Of a DNA stretch of 64,000 nucleotides, positions 51,385 to 60,730 are shown piece after piece. This DNA comes from Paraburkholderia sp. PGU19 (GTDB lineage Bacteria > Pseudomonadota > Gammaproteobacteria > Burkholderiales > Burkholderiaceae), in NCBI RefSeq assembly GCF_013426915.1, contig NZ_AP023183.1, forward strand, positions 744,001 to 808,000. Reading direction: 5' to 3'. Under the pieces are notes generated by a model that saw only the letters and a program-made list of their open reading frames with translations, was not told the DNA's origin and did no database searches. The translations under genes and the position numbers were made by a program. Position 1 is the first letter of the stretch. Every line of letters starts with the position of its first letter.

Positions 51385-52237
51385 TTGAGAGTGCAAATAA
51401 AGTTGTCACTACGGTATCTGGAACTCCCTCCATATAAGGAATCCGAATTGACATCTTTGTCTTGTTCTACGCGGCGGGGATCCAAAGTCACCGCTGCTTG
51501 GGAGGCAAGCGCTATAAGGGCGCGAACAAGTGTCAGCTCGGCCACGTTGCGCGCCACCCGCCCGAGCGTTAGGGTCGGTGAGTGAACGGTGCCGCCCGTC
51601 GAGCACAGGTCGGCCACGACGCTCGCGTCCCTCGGCCAGCGCTTCGCAAAGTTTTACCCGGCTTAGGCAAAGTCTTCGACCGCGGTCATTGGGCGAATTA
51701 CCGATTGCAAATCGTTGGCGTTCACTTCTCAGGTGAAAGGGCGCCCTGAGGGCAGCGACCTGGACTCCTACCACCTCGACGATCAGACCCCGCTACTTTT
51801 TCCTGATCGTGCGGCTGGTCCGATCCCATCTTGAGTGCCGGTCACCGCCTACTTAACCATCCCTTCCTAACGTTCAACTCCGACGGCATCCCGCCGACCG
51901 ACTTCCCTCAATTGACGGAGTTAACCCTGAGTTAGTCAATAGCGAAATCATTTGCTATTGACAACTTCTCGCTGCGCAACGACCATGTACTCCCCAACGC
52001 GAATTTCCTGGAGGCTCGCCGAACTAGCACCTCGTCTGGCCGCCTTTCTCGAAAGGTCGCCCCACCCGTCTATTGTTCATCGGTGTTGGCGTGAGCCGTC
52101 GAACTGGGGGGTCTGAATAATGTTCACCTAAAGAAGGAATAAACAGCTGGTCTATATATAGGATGACTAACGAGTTGGCTATGGTAATAACGAACGACAG
52201 CGCACAGGCTTCGAATCACAACTAGACGGAGACAGAT
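51385..52237. other. Non-coding stretch before the tannase gene
   Basis: About 850 bp. Arg/Ser-rich frames on both strands (for example 51409-51774 leftward) show no domain. An inverted GTCAATAGC/GCTATTGAC pair lies near 51935-51965, and an AT-rich section at 52100-52180 may hold the promoter of the next gene. Confidence 0.35.
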
Positions 52238-53863
52238 ATGCGACCCGAAACGATAGGTAACCAGCTGAAGGGCATTGCCCTTGCTATCGGAACCACCATC
52301 GTTCTATTTCACTTGAGCGGCTGCGGCGGTAGCGGTAGCTCCATACAGGCGACAACGCCGCCACCTGCTGGATCGGGCGGACCGACCGTTGCCGAATTGA
52401 CCACTAAGTGCGAGTCTCTGAGAGGACAAGTGATTGCCGGCGTGGCGGTGACTGCAACCAGCCGGGTGGGGCCGATCTCAGGCGTTAGCCCTGCAGGGAT
52501 TTGCAAGGTTTCTGGTACGAGAGCGCCATTCCTCGACATTGAGGTTGACGTGCCCGACAACTGGTCGGGGAGGTATTTTCAGAACGGCGGTGGCGGTTTC
52601 GACGGAACGATCTACACCGCGTACACGTTTGACACATCCAATACCATTACCGCGATTAATCCAACCATCACAAAGTACGGTGCCGTCTACGCTGCTTCGA
52701 ATGGTGGAAATCGGGCTGAGGTGCCGGCCGAGGCCGCACCTGCCGTTTGGCTGACTGGAACAACACAGGCTCACGCATCGATCACCGACTACGCATATCT
52801 GTCGATCGGGACAACAACAACGTTCGCGAAAGCCGTTATTAACGCGTTCTACGGAAAAGCGCCAACGAAGTCGTACTTTAACGGATGCTCAAACGGTGGC
52901 CGTGAAGGCTATATTGCGGCTCAACGGTGGCCGGATCAATTTGACGGTATCGTGGCGGGGTGCGAAACCGAAGACATGGCCGGACAAACAGCGAAATGGC
53001 TTCAGATCGGTGGGACGGCTGGTACCGCTGCGGCGCTGACAGACGCCCAATACACAGCTTCCTATCAGGCTGCGGTAGCGGCATGCGACTCTTCAGACGG
53101 GCTTGCTGACGGCTATCTGACGAATGCAGCAGCTTGCCACTTCAGTCCGGCGCTACTGCAATGTGGGTTGTCTACTGCCAACCCGCATCCCGCCCTCTGC
53201 CTGTCTGCGGCACAGGTGACCACGTTGCAGAAGTATTTGTCGCCAATGGCGCTCTCCGACGGTACCGTCATCTATAGCGGATTCAATTGGTCAGACTACT
53301 CAGCGTTTGGAGGGGCCTTCGGGTCGCTTGGTGGTGTCTATGCGTTCCTGGCGACAGGCGACCAGTCGTGGCTCACACCAGCGAGGCAGGCCACCTTTAA
53401 CCCCGACACCGATTACGGCATTATCGGCTTGGGCCTGAAGCAGATCGGCATCGACAACGACGTGCAATCGATCGCACAGTTCGTTGCTTCCGGGAAGAAG
53501 CTGATCTCGTGGCACGACATTGGCGATAACCTGCTGTCGCCAAACGAGCACGAGAGAAATGACGCGAGGACGACTGCAATCGCTCAAACGATCGGATTGT
53601 CTGATCCGACGACTAATACCAGGCTTTTCCTGGTACCTTCGAACACGCATGGCGCAGGGCAAGACGTCACGCAGATTGATTGGCCGGGTGCAATTATCAA
53701 GTGGGTAGAACAGGGGGAGGCGCCCACGCAACTGACTTACACTTTCCGAACGAGCGCAACTGCTTCACGCAGTCTGCCTGTCTGCCTTTATCCCAAGGCA
53801 CCGCATTACAATGGCAGCGGCGACATAACTTCCGCGACTAACTACACTTGCACATCAGCTTAA
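52238..53863 (+). CDS. Tannase/feruloyl-esterase family lipoprotein
   Basis: 541 aa. Lipobox LSGC (C29) after a hydrophobic segment. The tannase fold is shown by VPDNWSGRYFQNGGGGFDG, GCSNGGREGY with nucleophile S218 next to C217, WHDIGDNLLSP (acid residue), and SNTHGAGQD for the catalytic His. In the family a second Cys follows the His (HC) and pairs with the one before Ser; here it is Gly, so the CS-D-HC disulphide is incomplete. Substrates would be plant-type aromatic esters at the outer surface. It is isolated, with no co-oriented partner. Confidence 0.8.
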   Translation: MRPETIGNQLKGIALAIGTTIVLFHLSGCGGSGSSIQATTPPPAGSGGPTVAELTTKCESLRGQVIAGVAVTATSRVGPISGVSPAGICKVSGTRAPFLDIEVDVPDNWSGRYFQNGGGGFDGTIYTAYTFDTSNTITAINPTITKYGAVYAASNGGNRAEVPAEAAPAVWLTGTTQAHASITDYAYLSIGTTTTFAKAVINAFYGKAPTKSYFNGCSNGGREGYIAAQRWPDQFDGIVAGCETEDMAGQTAKWLQIGGTAGTAAALTDAQYTASYQAAVAACDSSDGLADGYLTNAAACHFSPALLQCGLSTANPHPALCLSAAQVTTLQKYLSPMALSDGTVIYSGFNWSDYSAFGGAFGSLGGVYAFLATGDQSWLTPARQATFNPDTDYGIIGLGLKQIGIDNDVQSIAQFVASGKKLISWHDIGDNLLSPNEHERNDARTTAIAQTIGLSDPTTNTRLFLVPSNTHGAGQDVTQIDWPGAIIKWVEQGEAPTQLTYTFRTSATASRSLPVCLYPKAPHYNGSGDITSATNYTCTSA

Positions 53864-54023
53864 CGCTTCAATAAGGTCAACTGGCAAGAACAGTTGCGCA
53901 AACATGGAAGGCCCGCGATCAGGGGCCTTCTTCTCGTCTTTGTCGGCGCATTGGGTAGTCGACGCGAAGAGCATCATGTGAGAAAAAGGCCGACAATGCA
54001 TTCGATCGAAAATGACGACGCTC

Positions 54024-54779
54024 TCAGTCTGGGGCCTTCCACGCGGAAAGCATTTCAAGGGCGTTGTCGTAGTTGCCGGTAGCCCGGGCAGTGCGGAAAA
54101 ATCTGGCGCGTTCCACGATGATTTCCTTCGGTGTGGGCTCTGCATGCAAAAGAGCGAGCGTCTCGTCAAGGAAATCTTCAAGGGGCATGGCCTGCTCGTC
54201 ACTTTCCTGACCGAACAACGTGGTGCGCACACCTGGGGGCGCCAACTCAATCACCTGCACGGGAGTGTCGGCGAGCTGGACGCGCAGGCCTTCGGTGAAC
54301 GCATGAACGGCTGCCTTGGTCGCGCTATAGGTCATCGCTATAGGGAAAGGAACAAACGCCAAAGAGGAACTGACATTGATGATGACGCTATCGGTTTTCC
54401 GGGCAAGTTGCGGCAAGAACGCATAGGTCATGCGAATGGTGCCCAGAAGGTTAATTGCGACCGACTCTTCCGCTGCTTTCAGTGAGTCCGGCTCCAAAAC
54501 GTTTTCTCTCAACATGATGCCGGCGTTGTTGATCACGACATTCAGGTCCGGGTAACGCGCGGCTGCCAGTTCGCTCGCCTGGACGATGGACTTGGCGTCC
54601 GCCACGTCGAGTTCAATGGCCTCAATACCCGGATGGTCGGTTGTGATCTGCTCAAGCAGCGCCTTGCGTCGGCCTGCGACGATAACCTTATTGCCCGCCT
54701 GATGGAAACGCAACGCTAGACCGAGCCCTATGCCCGCGGTGGATCCAGTGATGAGAATCGTATTGCCTGAGGTCTTCAT
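54024..54779 (-). CDS. Short-chain dehydrogenase (DltE-like SDR)
   Basis: 251 aa from 54779 (a start 36 bp upstream lies in the operator region). Cofactor motif TGSTAGIG (11-18), NNAG (84-87), and the catalytic Ser (SSS, 137-139), Y151 and K155 are all present (YSATK). An NAD(P)-dependent oxidoreductase. The last 50 residues resemble the DltE-type SDRs often found next to a TetR repressor. Divergent from the TetR gene at 54887, with both promoters over two palindromic operators; the natural inducer and substrate are unknown. Confidence 0.9.
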   Translation of the reverse strand: MKTSGNTILITGSTAGIGLGLALRFHQAGNKVIVAGRRKALLEQITTDHPGIEAIELDVADAKSIVQASELAAARYPDLNVVINNAGIMLRENVLEPDSLKAAEESVAINLLGTIRMTYAFLPQLARKTDSVIINVSSSLAFVPFPIAMTYSATKAAVHAFTEGLRVQLADTPVQVIELAPPGVRTTLFGQESDEQAMPLEDFLDETLALLHAEPTPKEIIVERARFFRTARATGNYDNALEMLSAWKAPD

Positions 54780-54814
54780 GTGTTTCTCCAGCTCGATGAG
54801 AGGGTAGAATGCCA

Positions 54815-54860
54815 AGCGGACAGTTGTCCGCTAAGGCGAAGAATACCGGACAACTGTCCG
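54815..54860. promoter_or_regulatory. Twin TetR-type operators
   Basis: Palindrome 1: AGCGGACA-GT-TGTCCGCT at 54815-54832. Palindrome 2: CGGACA-AC-TGTCCG at 54847-54860. The two are also arranged as an inverted pair, with GCCAAGCGGACA outside the first and TGTCCGTTTGGC outside the second. Spacing between centres is about 30 bp, three helical turns. Confidence 0.85.
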
Positions 54861-54886
54861 TTTGGCAAAACTTCTCGGGAGGAGAA

Positions 54887-55483
54887 ATGGCACAGCCACA
54901 AAAGAGCGACCGCCCCGCACGCGCTGACGCGCTGCAAAATCGCGAACGCATCCTGGCGGTTGCACTTGCTGAACTGACCGTTTCCGCAGACGTGCCGCTG
55001 AGCGCGATCGCCAGGAAGGCTGGCGTGGGGCAAGGAACTTTTTATCGTCACTTCCCGACGCGGGAGACATTGGTGATGGAGGTCTATCGCTACGAGATGT
55101 TGCAGGTCGCAAAGTTCGCAGAGCACCTGCTTCAGACGCGCCCGCCTGTCCAGGCGTTGCGGGAGTGGATGAATCGCCTTGCCGAATATTCCATGACCAA
55201 AGCTGGCCTGGCCAATGCAATGCGCGAGGTGTCGTTCATGCGGGACTGTGCCGGAAAAGCGGGCTATGCCCCCATAGTCGCTGCGGCCCAATTGCTGCTC
55301 GCGGCAAATGAGAAAGCTGGAACCATTCGCGCCGGCGTGACGACTGATGACTTCTTCCTGGCAACTGCTGGTATTTGGCAGATCAATTTCAAGGAAGAGT
55401 GGCGCCCCCGACTTGCGTGGCTGATCGACTTCGTTATGGCGGGGCTACGCGCGGGCGCGCCGCTAGAGCCTGATTCTCAGTAG
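54887..55483 (+). CDS. TetR/AcrR-family repressor
   Basis: 198 aa from ATG 54887, with GGGAGGAG just upstream. HTH at about residues 28-60 (SAIARKAGVGQGTFYRHFPT). The C-terminal ligand domain belongs to the class with SRDCAGKAGY-like and TAGIWQINF motifs. It should bind the twin operators at 54815-54860, repress its own gene and the divergent SDR, and be released by a small molecule. Its 3' end overlaps the convergent HxlR gene by 7 bp. Confidence 0.9.
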   Translation: MAQPQKSDRPARADALQNRERILAVALAELTVSADVPLSAIARKAGVGQGTFYRHFPTRETLVMEVYRYEMLQVAKFAEHLLQTRPPVQALREWMNRLAEYSMTKAGLANAMREVSFMRDCAGKAGYAPIVAAAQLLLAANEKAGTIRAGVTTDDFFLATAGIWQINFKEEWRPRLAWLIDFVMAGLRAGAPLEPDSQ

Positions 55484-55857
55484 GCGTTACGTTCGGCACG
55501 CTTGCGCCTCATCTCAGCCCACTCGATTAAAGCCTGCATGGACGGCCCAAGCGCGTATCCCATCTCGCAAAGTTCGTACTCTACCTTCGGCGGTACTTGT
55601 GGGTATACCGTTCGCCGCACGATACCGTCTTTCTCCAACTGCTTGAGCTGCTGAATCAGCATTTTCTGGTTGATGCCGTCAATCAGCTTCTCCAGATCGG
55701 AGAATCGAAGCGGGCCTTTTGCGGCAAACAGTTGGCAAATGATGACGATCTTCCACTTGCCCTCCAGAACCCGGAGGGCCTCCGTCGTCGCCTCCGCCCA
55801 TTCCAATCGCTTTTGGGGATCCTCGCAGTTCCATTCGCGCTCTTGAGACACAAACAC
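55477..55857 (-). CDS. HxlR-family transcriptional regulator
   Basis: 126 aa. HxlR winged-helix: VLEGKWKIVIICQLFAAKGP, RFSDLEKLIDGINQKMLIQQ, LKQLEKDGIVRRTVYPQVPP, KVEYELCEMGYALGPSMQAL. The N-terminal cysteine (C11) may serve redox sensing as in related regulators. It is divergent from the oxidoreductase at 55949, so it probably controls that gene. The 90-bp gap includes TACTTACTTTTTAGTGGGTA, a possible imperfect operator. Confidence 0.9.
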   Translation of the reverse strand: MFVSQEREWNCEDPQKRLEWAEATTEALRVLEGKWKIVIICQLFAAKGPLRFSDLEKLIDGINQKMLIQQLKQLEKDGIVRRTVYPQVPPKVEYELCEMGYALGPSMQALIEWAEMRRKRAERNAY

Positions 55858-55948
55858 CTCGGTATGCTACTTACTTTTTAGTGGGTACTTAACATTATCA
55901 CAGAAGCCAGCTAGAGTAGGCGTATTGTGCAACACCGAGGATACAGCT

Positions 55949-56710
55949 ATGAAAATCGGGATCATCGGAACAGGGAACATTGGCGCTTCCCTGGCCCGGA
56001 AGTTAAGCGCAGCAGGCCATGAAGTCCGCGTCGCGAACTCTCGCGGCGTGGATGGTGTCCGAGAATTCGCCGACGAGATCGGCGCGCAAGCCGTGGACGT
56101 GCGCGGCGCGGTCGATGGTGCCGAAGTCATCATTCTTTCGATCCCGTTGCCCGCCGTGCAGGCGCTTCCCGCGGACCTGTTCGATTCGGTAGCGGCTGAC
56201 GCCATCGTCATCGACACCGGCAACTACTATCCTGATATGCGCGACCCGCACATTCCAGAGATCGACGAAGGAATGCCCGAAAGCGTGTGGGTGTCACGGC
56301 AGATCGAGCGCCCTGTCATCAAGGCATTCAACAACGTGCTGGCATACACGCTCGCAGAGCTGGGCCAGCCGGAGGAGACGCCTGGCCGCCTCGCCGTCGC
56401 TGTGGCGGGGGATGACCTGCGCTCCAAGGGAATCGTGATGGAGCTTGTGAATCAGATGGGCTTCGATCCGGTCGATGCGGGCTCGCTCGCAGAATCCTGG
56501 CGCCAGCAGCCATCAACCCCCGCGTATTGCTGCGACTACGATGCGGATGCCACGCGCAAAGCGCTGGCTGCGGCGGCTCCTGGGATTGCGCCCAGGATAC
56601 GCGACCGGTTGCCGGAGGTTTTCGCCGGCCTCGGCCCCAGTCCCACCCACGCCGATATTGTCGCTGCAAACCGTGCAACCAACATCGTTGTAGGCAAACA
56701 GGCGTCCTGA
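55949..56710 (+). CDS. NADPH-binding oxidoreductase (F420-reductase-like)
   Basis: 253 aa from ATG 55949. Rossmann motif MKIGIIGTGNIGASLARKLS (G7, G9, G12), followed by AGHEVRVANSRG, and an acidic/hydrophobic middle (IVIDTGNYYPDMRDPHI). Members of this family were named after F420-dependent NADP reductases, but in Burkholderia F420 use is not expected; many are NADP-dependent reductases of unknown substrate. It forms a regulator-enzyme pair with HxlR, a common stress-response unit. Confidence 0.85.
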   Translation: MKIGIIGTGNIGASLARKLSAAGHEVRVANSRGVDGVREFADEIGAQAVDVRGAVDGAEVIILSIPLPAVQALPADLFDSVAADAIVIDTGNYYPDMRDPHIPEIDEGMPESVWVSRQIERPVIKAFNNVLAYTLAELGQPEETPGRLAVAVAGDDLRSKGIVMELVNQMGFDPVDAGSLAESWRQQPSTPAYCCDYDADATRKALAAAAPGIAPRIRDRLPEVFAGLGPSPTHADIVAANRATNIVVGKQAS

Positions 56711-57377
56711 GCGGGCTATTGGCATAGAGCACATATTGGGGAGGGGCCGTGGAAACACGGCGAGCAAAAAGATCGCCGGCGTGCATGTCGCGAATGACTA
56801 CGGTTTGCAGCCCGTGGACGGCTTATGTGTTCGCTGCGGAACGCCCACGCATCCTGAAATCGAGCGTGGCGCGATCGAGACGATCGATAGGTGCAGCATC
56901 GTAGCCAGATGGATAAGTGCTTTGGTTTGCATGAATCGGCGTCACGCGACGAACGACGGGATCTCATCGTAACGATAACGCAAGGTACCTGGGCGCCCGA
57001 GCGGAATCGCCGCTTTCGGGAATATCGAGGGACCGTTATGCGTCGGGAGTGCGCGTCGGCGACCGGCTGCTTTCAGGAAGCGGAACACCAATGACCGTAC
57101 ATGGACGCCCCCGGTTTTGCTAGGCTTTCAGTACGCGATGACTTGAAGGTAGATTGCAACCGTACATTCGGACTTTCGCTGCGGCTGCGCCGCTGTCCCT
57201 GATGGGTTTCGCTGGTCGGTTCCCCGTCGCTTTGACGCACTCGAAGGTGCTCGGTCACTGTCGGGCTTTGCCAACCACGGTCTAACCTTTACTGCCATCA
57301 CTTCATGATTGCCTAAGCAATCGGAGAGATCTTCTGCTTGCCCTTTGTGTGTTGCGTGCAGCTAACAGCCGGGCTGA
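56711..57377. other. Stretch without a supported gene
   Basis: About 670 bp between the oxidoreductase and the IS110 relic. Short frames on both strands lack domains. It may contain further decayed IS sequence (the IS110 element must have ended here). Confidence 0.3.
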
Positions 57378-57503
57378 CTAGGCGGCCGCGCTAGCGGGTA
57401 TGTAGTCAGCCCGGAATTCCCTATCGTGGGCCCACAGCGCCCCGACAGTTCGGGCAATCTTGTTGGCCAGCGCAACGGCCGCTACGTTGTGAGCGTCGCT
57501 GTA
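57378..57503 (-). pseudogene. IS110-family transposase, C-terminal relic
   Basis: Read leftward: HNVAAVALANKIARTVGALW, AHDREFRADYIP, then stop at 57378. The 'ALANK.AR..WAL' end is typical of IS110 transposases. Everything upstream of this is lost: the IS66 end begins about 7 bp away at 57510, so the IS66 insertion or a deletion cut it. Confidence 0.7.
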
Positions 57504-57509
57504 TCAGCT

Positions 57510-58200
57510 GTAACTGTCAGCGCATCCCGTCTTGAATGCACGTGAGCGCGGTGCGAAGGTGATGCCATCGTAACGACGGAGCAATGCGATGGACGACGCA
57601 ACGGGAGAGGCCGTACCGACGGGCGCGCGACGCCCCCGGTAAGGCGAAGCATTCTGGCGCGAGATGGTCATCGCGTGGACCACAAGCGGACTGGGCCTTC
57701 GACGTTTCTGTCGTGAGCAGGGGCTCGCCGTCAGTACCTTCGGCCTGTGGCGCAAGAAGCTCTCGAGCGAGCCACGTGCAGAGCCGCACCCTCTCGCGGT
57801 CACACCAGACGCGGCATTTATCGTTTCCCATCCGGACGCCGCACCAGCCACTCCTGCTCCACCGTCGACGGCGGACGCTTTGTCGCCTTCGCGTGACCGG
57901 GTGACGTTGTCGCTCGCCGGTGTTCGCATCGAGCTGACCGGTGCTCATGCCGAGCGCATCGTGCGTTTCGTGCTCGGACAGCTCGGCGGTAGCCGGTGCT
58001 GATCGCGGCCGATGTCCGTGCGTATATCTGCCGTGAGCCGGTCGACATGCGCAAATCCATCGACGGCCTGTCGTATCTGGTCGAACCACTGCTTGCCCAG
58101 AACCCTGTCTCCGGCAATCTGTTCGTGTTTGTCGGCCGGGACCGCTCGAAAGTCAAATGCCGATACTGGGATCGCACCGGCTTCGCGCTCTGGTACAACT
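57510..58200 (+). mobile_element. IS66-family element, left part only
   Basis: Begins GTAACTGTCAGCGCATCCCG, the usual IS66 terminal start, and carries tnpA and most of tnpB, but no tnpC and no right end. The break coincides with the recombinase-containing segment at 58200. Confidence 0.75.
57664..58002 (+). CDS. IS66 TnpA-like accessory protein
   Basis: 112 aa. LGLRRFCREQGLAVSTFGLW is the HTH of IS66 OrfA; the C-terminus (LAGVRIELTGAHAERIVRFV) is the standard strand-helix unit. Overlaps the tnpB start by 7 bp. The start codon may be ATG 57664; no strong ribosome binding site. Complete but useless without TnpC. Confidence 0.8.
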   Translation: MVIAWTTSGLGLRRFCREQGLAVSTFGLWRKKLSSEPRAEPHPLAVTPDAAFIVSHPDAAPATPAPPSTADALSPSRDRVTLSLAGVRIELTGAHAERIVRFVLGQLGGSRC

Positions 58201-58202
58201 AG
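57996..58202 (+). pseudogene. IS66 TnpB, truncated
   Basis: 68 codons: AADVRAYICREPVDMRKSID, GNLFVFVGRDRSKVKCRYWD, RTGFALWYN then stop. Normal TnpB is about 110-120 aa and continues 'WYKRLE.G.F'. The IS66 sequence is cut exactly after ALWY; foreign sequence provides Asn and the stop. Confidence 0.85.
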
Positions 58203-58233
58203 CTGGATTCATACTGCAACTCCTTTTCTTGGA

Positions 58234-59961
58234 TCAGAGTGTTTTGGATGCTGCACTCGCTCGCGCCGCTGTCGCGCGGTCAGTGAGTCGATCCCATCTG
58301 CTGCTGTGCTTCACAGGCAGGTGGGAATCCGGGACTTCATAGAGGAACGCATAATCGTTGTAGGCGTGTCGTTTGACAAGGCCGTATTCGACCCACCTGG
58401 TGAGTGTTGCTTCGTGGATGCCGAGTCGAGCTGCAGCCTCGAGTTTTGTGAGCATGCCGCGGTCGCGCAGTCTGTCGCGGCGGGATCGAAGTCCGTATCG
58501 CTGTGCGATGTATGAGACGCGCAGCGCGTCGAACCGAATGTTCGCCTTACCTGGACGGACACAACCGCCGGGACGGATGCCCCGATCATTAAGGAGCTGC
58601 GCAATCTGAGAGCATGTATGGTCATCGAGAAGCTTGTCGATGAGCTCGAGGACCTCTGGCTGGGTTTTGACCTGTTGTGCAGATGTTTTGGGATTCTGCG
58701 CCGTGAGGGTTTCAGTCTTGCCGGCCTTGAAGCGAACGTGAATCTTCGTTGTCCATTCGCCTGGAAGTTTGAGCAGTGTGACGTCCTCGACGATGTAGGC
58801 TAGCAGCCGCTTTCGCTCTCGATTCGCCAGCGATGGATCGCGCCAAAGAGTTTTGAAGTCCGCTGTCATTGCGATGAGCCGGTCGCGGATAGCGTCGTCG
58901 AGTATGAGACGCTCCTGCTGCTGGCTACGCTCCCTTTGTTCTCTCGCGTCGGCCAATATGCGCAGCTTGTCGTTCCATTCTTGCTCGAGTGTGTCGGCGA
59001 CCAGTCGGTTACTTGGGTCGACCAGCATGAATCGCCGTTGCGCAAGATCTGCATCGAACTGGGCGCGTTCGATAGCGCGCAAGCGTAATCGGTCGGCTTC
59101 ATCGTGACGCGCTTCGATTTCCCTGCGTATCTCCCATGCCAAATCAACGGCAGCCGGAGTCATCGACGCGACGACCAGTGCACCAACGGCTTCATCGATC
59201 GGTGCTCCGGCGATCGACTGGCAGGTTGGTTCTCCATGAGCACCTTGTGCCCGGTCGCAGACATACCAGGCTTCCTGTCGTCCGCGTCGCGTAGCGTATC
59301 GGAGCCGGAGGTGCCGGCCACAACGTCCGCAGACGGCGCGGCCCTGCATTAGAGCAGCTCCCTCGCGAGGTGGCGACGATCGCGCAACTTTGTACCCACG
59401 ACCATTCGTCTCCAGAACCGTAAGGTTCTGCTGGAACTGCTCCCACGTAATGTAACCAGGATGGGCGTCCGGGATACAGGCAAGCCAGTCATTGCGATCA
59501 CGCTTTCTCGGCACTTTCCGCCCGTCTGCAAGTTTGCGATAGTGCCTCCGGCCGTAGGCGTAAGCGCCTGCGTAGCGCGGATTGTTCAACATGCGAAGTG
59601 CCGTCGACGCAGTGAGGTGCTGGAAGACCAGGAACTTCGCGTTGCGCATACGGGATGGAAACAGGAGGCCTTCCTTCTTGAAGACCTTGACAGTCTGGCT
59701 GGCAGAGCCGACTCGCAAGAACGTCTCAAAGAAGTATGTGATGGTCTCTCTGACCTGGGAATCTGGGTCAAGCACTACGTTACCAAGGTCGTCATATACG
59801 AAGCCGGTCGGTAGCAGGCACCGATACTCGCCTCGATTCACCTTGTTCAGAATTCCACCTCGGAGTCGCGCTTTGAGAACATGGAGTTCGGCTTCACTCA
59901 TTGTTCCCTTGAGCCCAAGTAGGAGCCGATCATTGAAGCTTGCTGGCTCGTACGAGCACAC
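58234..59961 (-). pseudogene. Large serine recombinase lacking most of its catalytic domain
   Basis: The frame starts at a GTG (59961) or slightly upstream (VPAAQLAVEQGYQG), and reads FNDRLLLGLKGTMSEAELHV, the end of a resolvase domain. A recombinase domain (RMLNNPRYAGAYAYGRRHYR), a zinc ribbon (CGRCGRHLRLRYATRRGR, C about 25 residues later) and coiled coil follow, then a C-terminal HTH (KLEAAARLGIHEATLTRWVE). The N-terminal ~130 residues with the catalytic Ser and Arg residues are absent. The upstream break (about 60003) meets a different element. Inactive. Confidence 0.75.
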
Positions 59962-59999
59962 ACCTTGGTACCCCTGTTCAACTGCTAACTGGGCGGCCG

Positions 60000-60344
60000 G
60001 AACAGGTTACTGTCACTGATCCCACCCATCCGCTGTATGGCCGTACTTTTACTGTAGTGGCGCCAGCGAGCACGGTCGGCGCATCGGGTCAAGTCACCGT
60101 CGCTTATCGCGACGATATCCTGTTAAAGATTCCGGTGGTGGCGACATCCCTCCATCCGGCGTCTCCACGTCTGCCATCGAGCAAACTATCGGCCGATAGT
60201 GTCCGGGAACTGGTTCGCATAGCGAGAGAATTCGGATCGTCAAAAAAGCAAAAATCCACCTGGAATTTAAATAAGGAGTACTTAATAATAGAGAGGAATC
60301 ACGATTCGCAAAATCCGGTTGATGCCCCGAGGGACAAGCCATGA
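60000..60344 (+). CDS. DUF5372-like companion of serine recombinases, 5'-truncated
   Basis: Reads EQVTVTDPTHPLYGRTFTVV, ASGQVTVAYRDDILLKIPVV, SADSVRELVRIAREF. Short proteins beginning with TDPxHPLxGxxF occur directly before large serine recombinases in rhizobial and Burkholderia elements (Y4bD/DUF5372 type). The natural start is lost at the junction with the reversed recombinase; the open frame to the left is antisense to that gene. Its stop overlaps the next ATG (ATGA at 60341). Confidence 0.6.
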   Translation, partial: EQVTVTDPTHPLYGRTFTVVAPASTVGASGQVTVAYRDDILLKIPVVATSLHPASPRLPSSKLSADSVRELVRIAREFGSSKKQKSTWNLNKEYLIIERNHDSQNPVDAPRDKP

Positions 60345-60414
60345 CATCGGAACTCGTGACAGCCCGACATCTGTGCCGCAAGGCGATGATCTATATCCGG
60401 CATAATTCCGTGTA
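60341..60414 (+). pseudogene. N-terminal stub of a second serine recombinase
   Basis: MTSELVTARHLCRKAMIYIRHNSV then stop: the first strand of a resolvase domain ('KA.IYIRQS'), coupled to the DUF5372-like gene. The expected nucleophile-bearing RQSS is changed to RHNS and the frame ends at once, followed by poly-A. Confidence 0.6.
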
Positions 60415-60530
60415 AAAAAATATGGCCGAGTAGTTTCATCTTCGTCGCAAATGGTAACGTTTTCGTTCCATGGTGGTCGGCATTATCCTGACTCCTCTCA
60501 AGGTAATCTCGATTGGGAGGAACTCATCAT

Positions 60531-60670
60531 GGAGCCGTCATACACTCGCTCGTGGTCGTTGAGGTGTGTGCTAGAAGGGCCGCTCGCGCCCTATATCAGT
60601 TCCTTTACCAAATCGCTGGACGACCAAGGATTTGCTCCAGAGTCGAGCCGTGGGCAAACCCGATCCCCCG
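60531..60670 (+). pseudogene. Tyrosine-recombinase N-terminal fragment
   Basis: From ATG 60531: LAPYISSFTKSLDDQGFAPE resembles the core-binding domain of XerC/D-type integrases ('L..Y...F...L...GY'). GGGAGG stands 9-14 nt upstream. The frame runs into the IS3-type element at 60679, which interrupts it after about 45 residues. The 3' remainder is not seen beyond the IS. Confidence 0.5.
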
Positions 60671-60730
60671 GCGTCACACTAGTTGTCGCCTCTGAATTTT
60701 CATCATTTGAAGAGAACTCAGAGGTGCAGG

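Noticed and set aside
59940..60344. The full 134-codon frame as a complete gene
   Set aside because: Its first 20 codons are antisense to the serine recombinase; only the part from about 60000 resembles the DUF5372-type protein.
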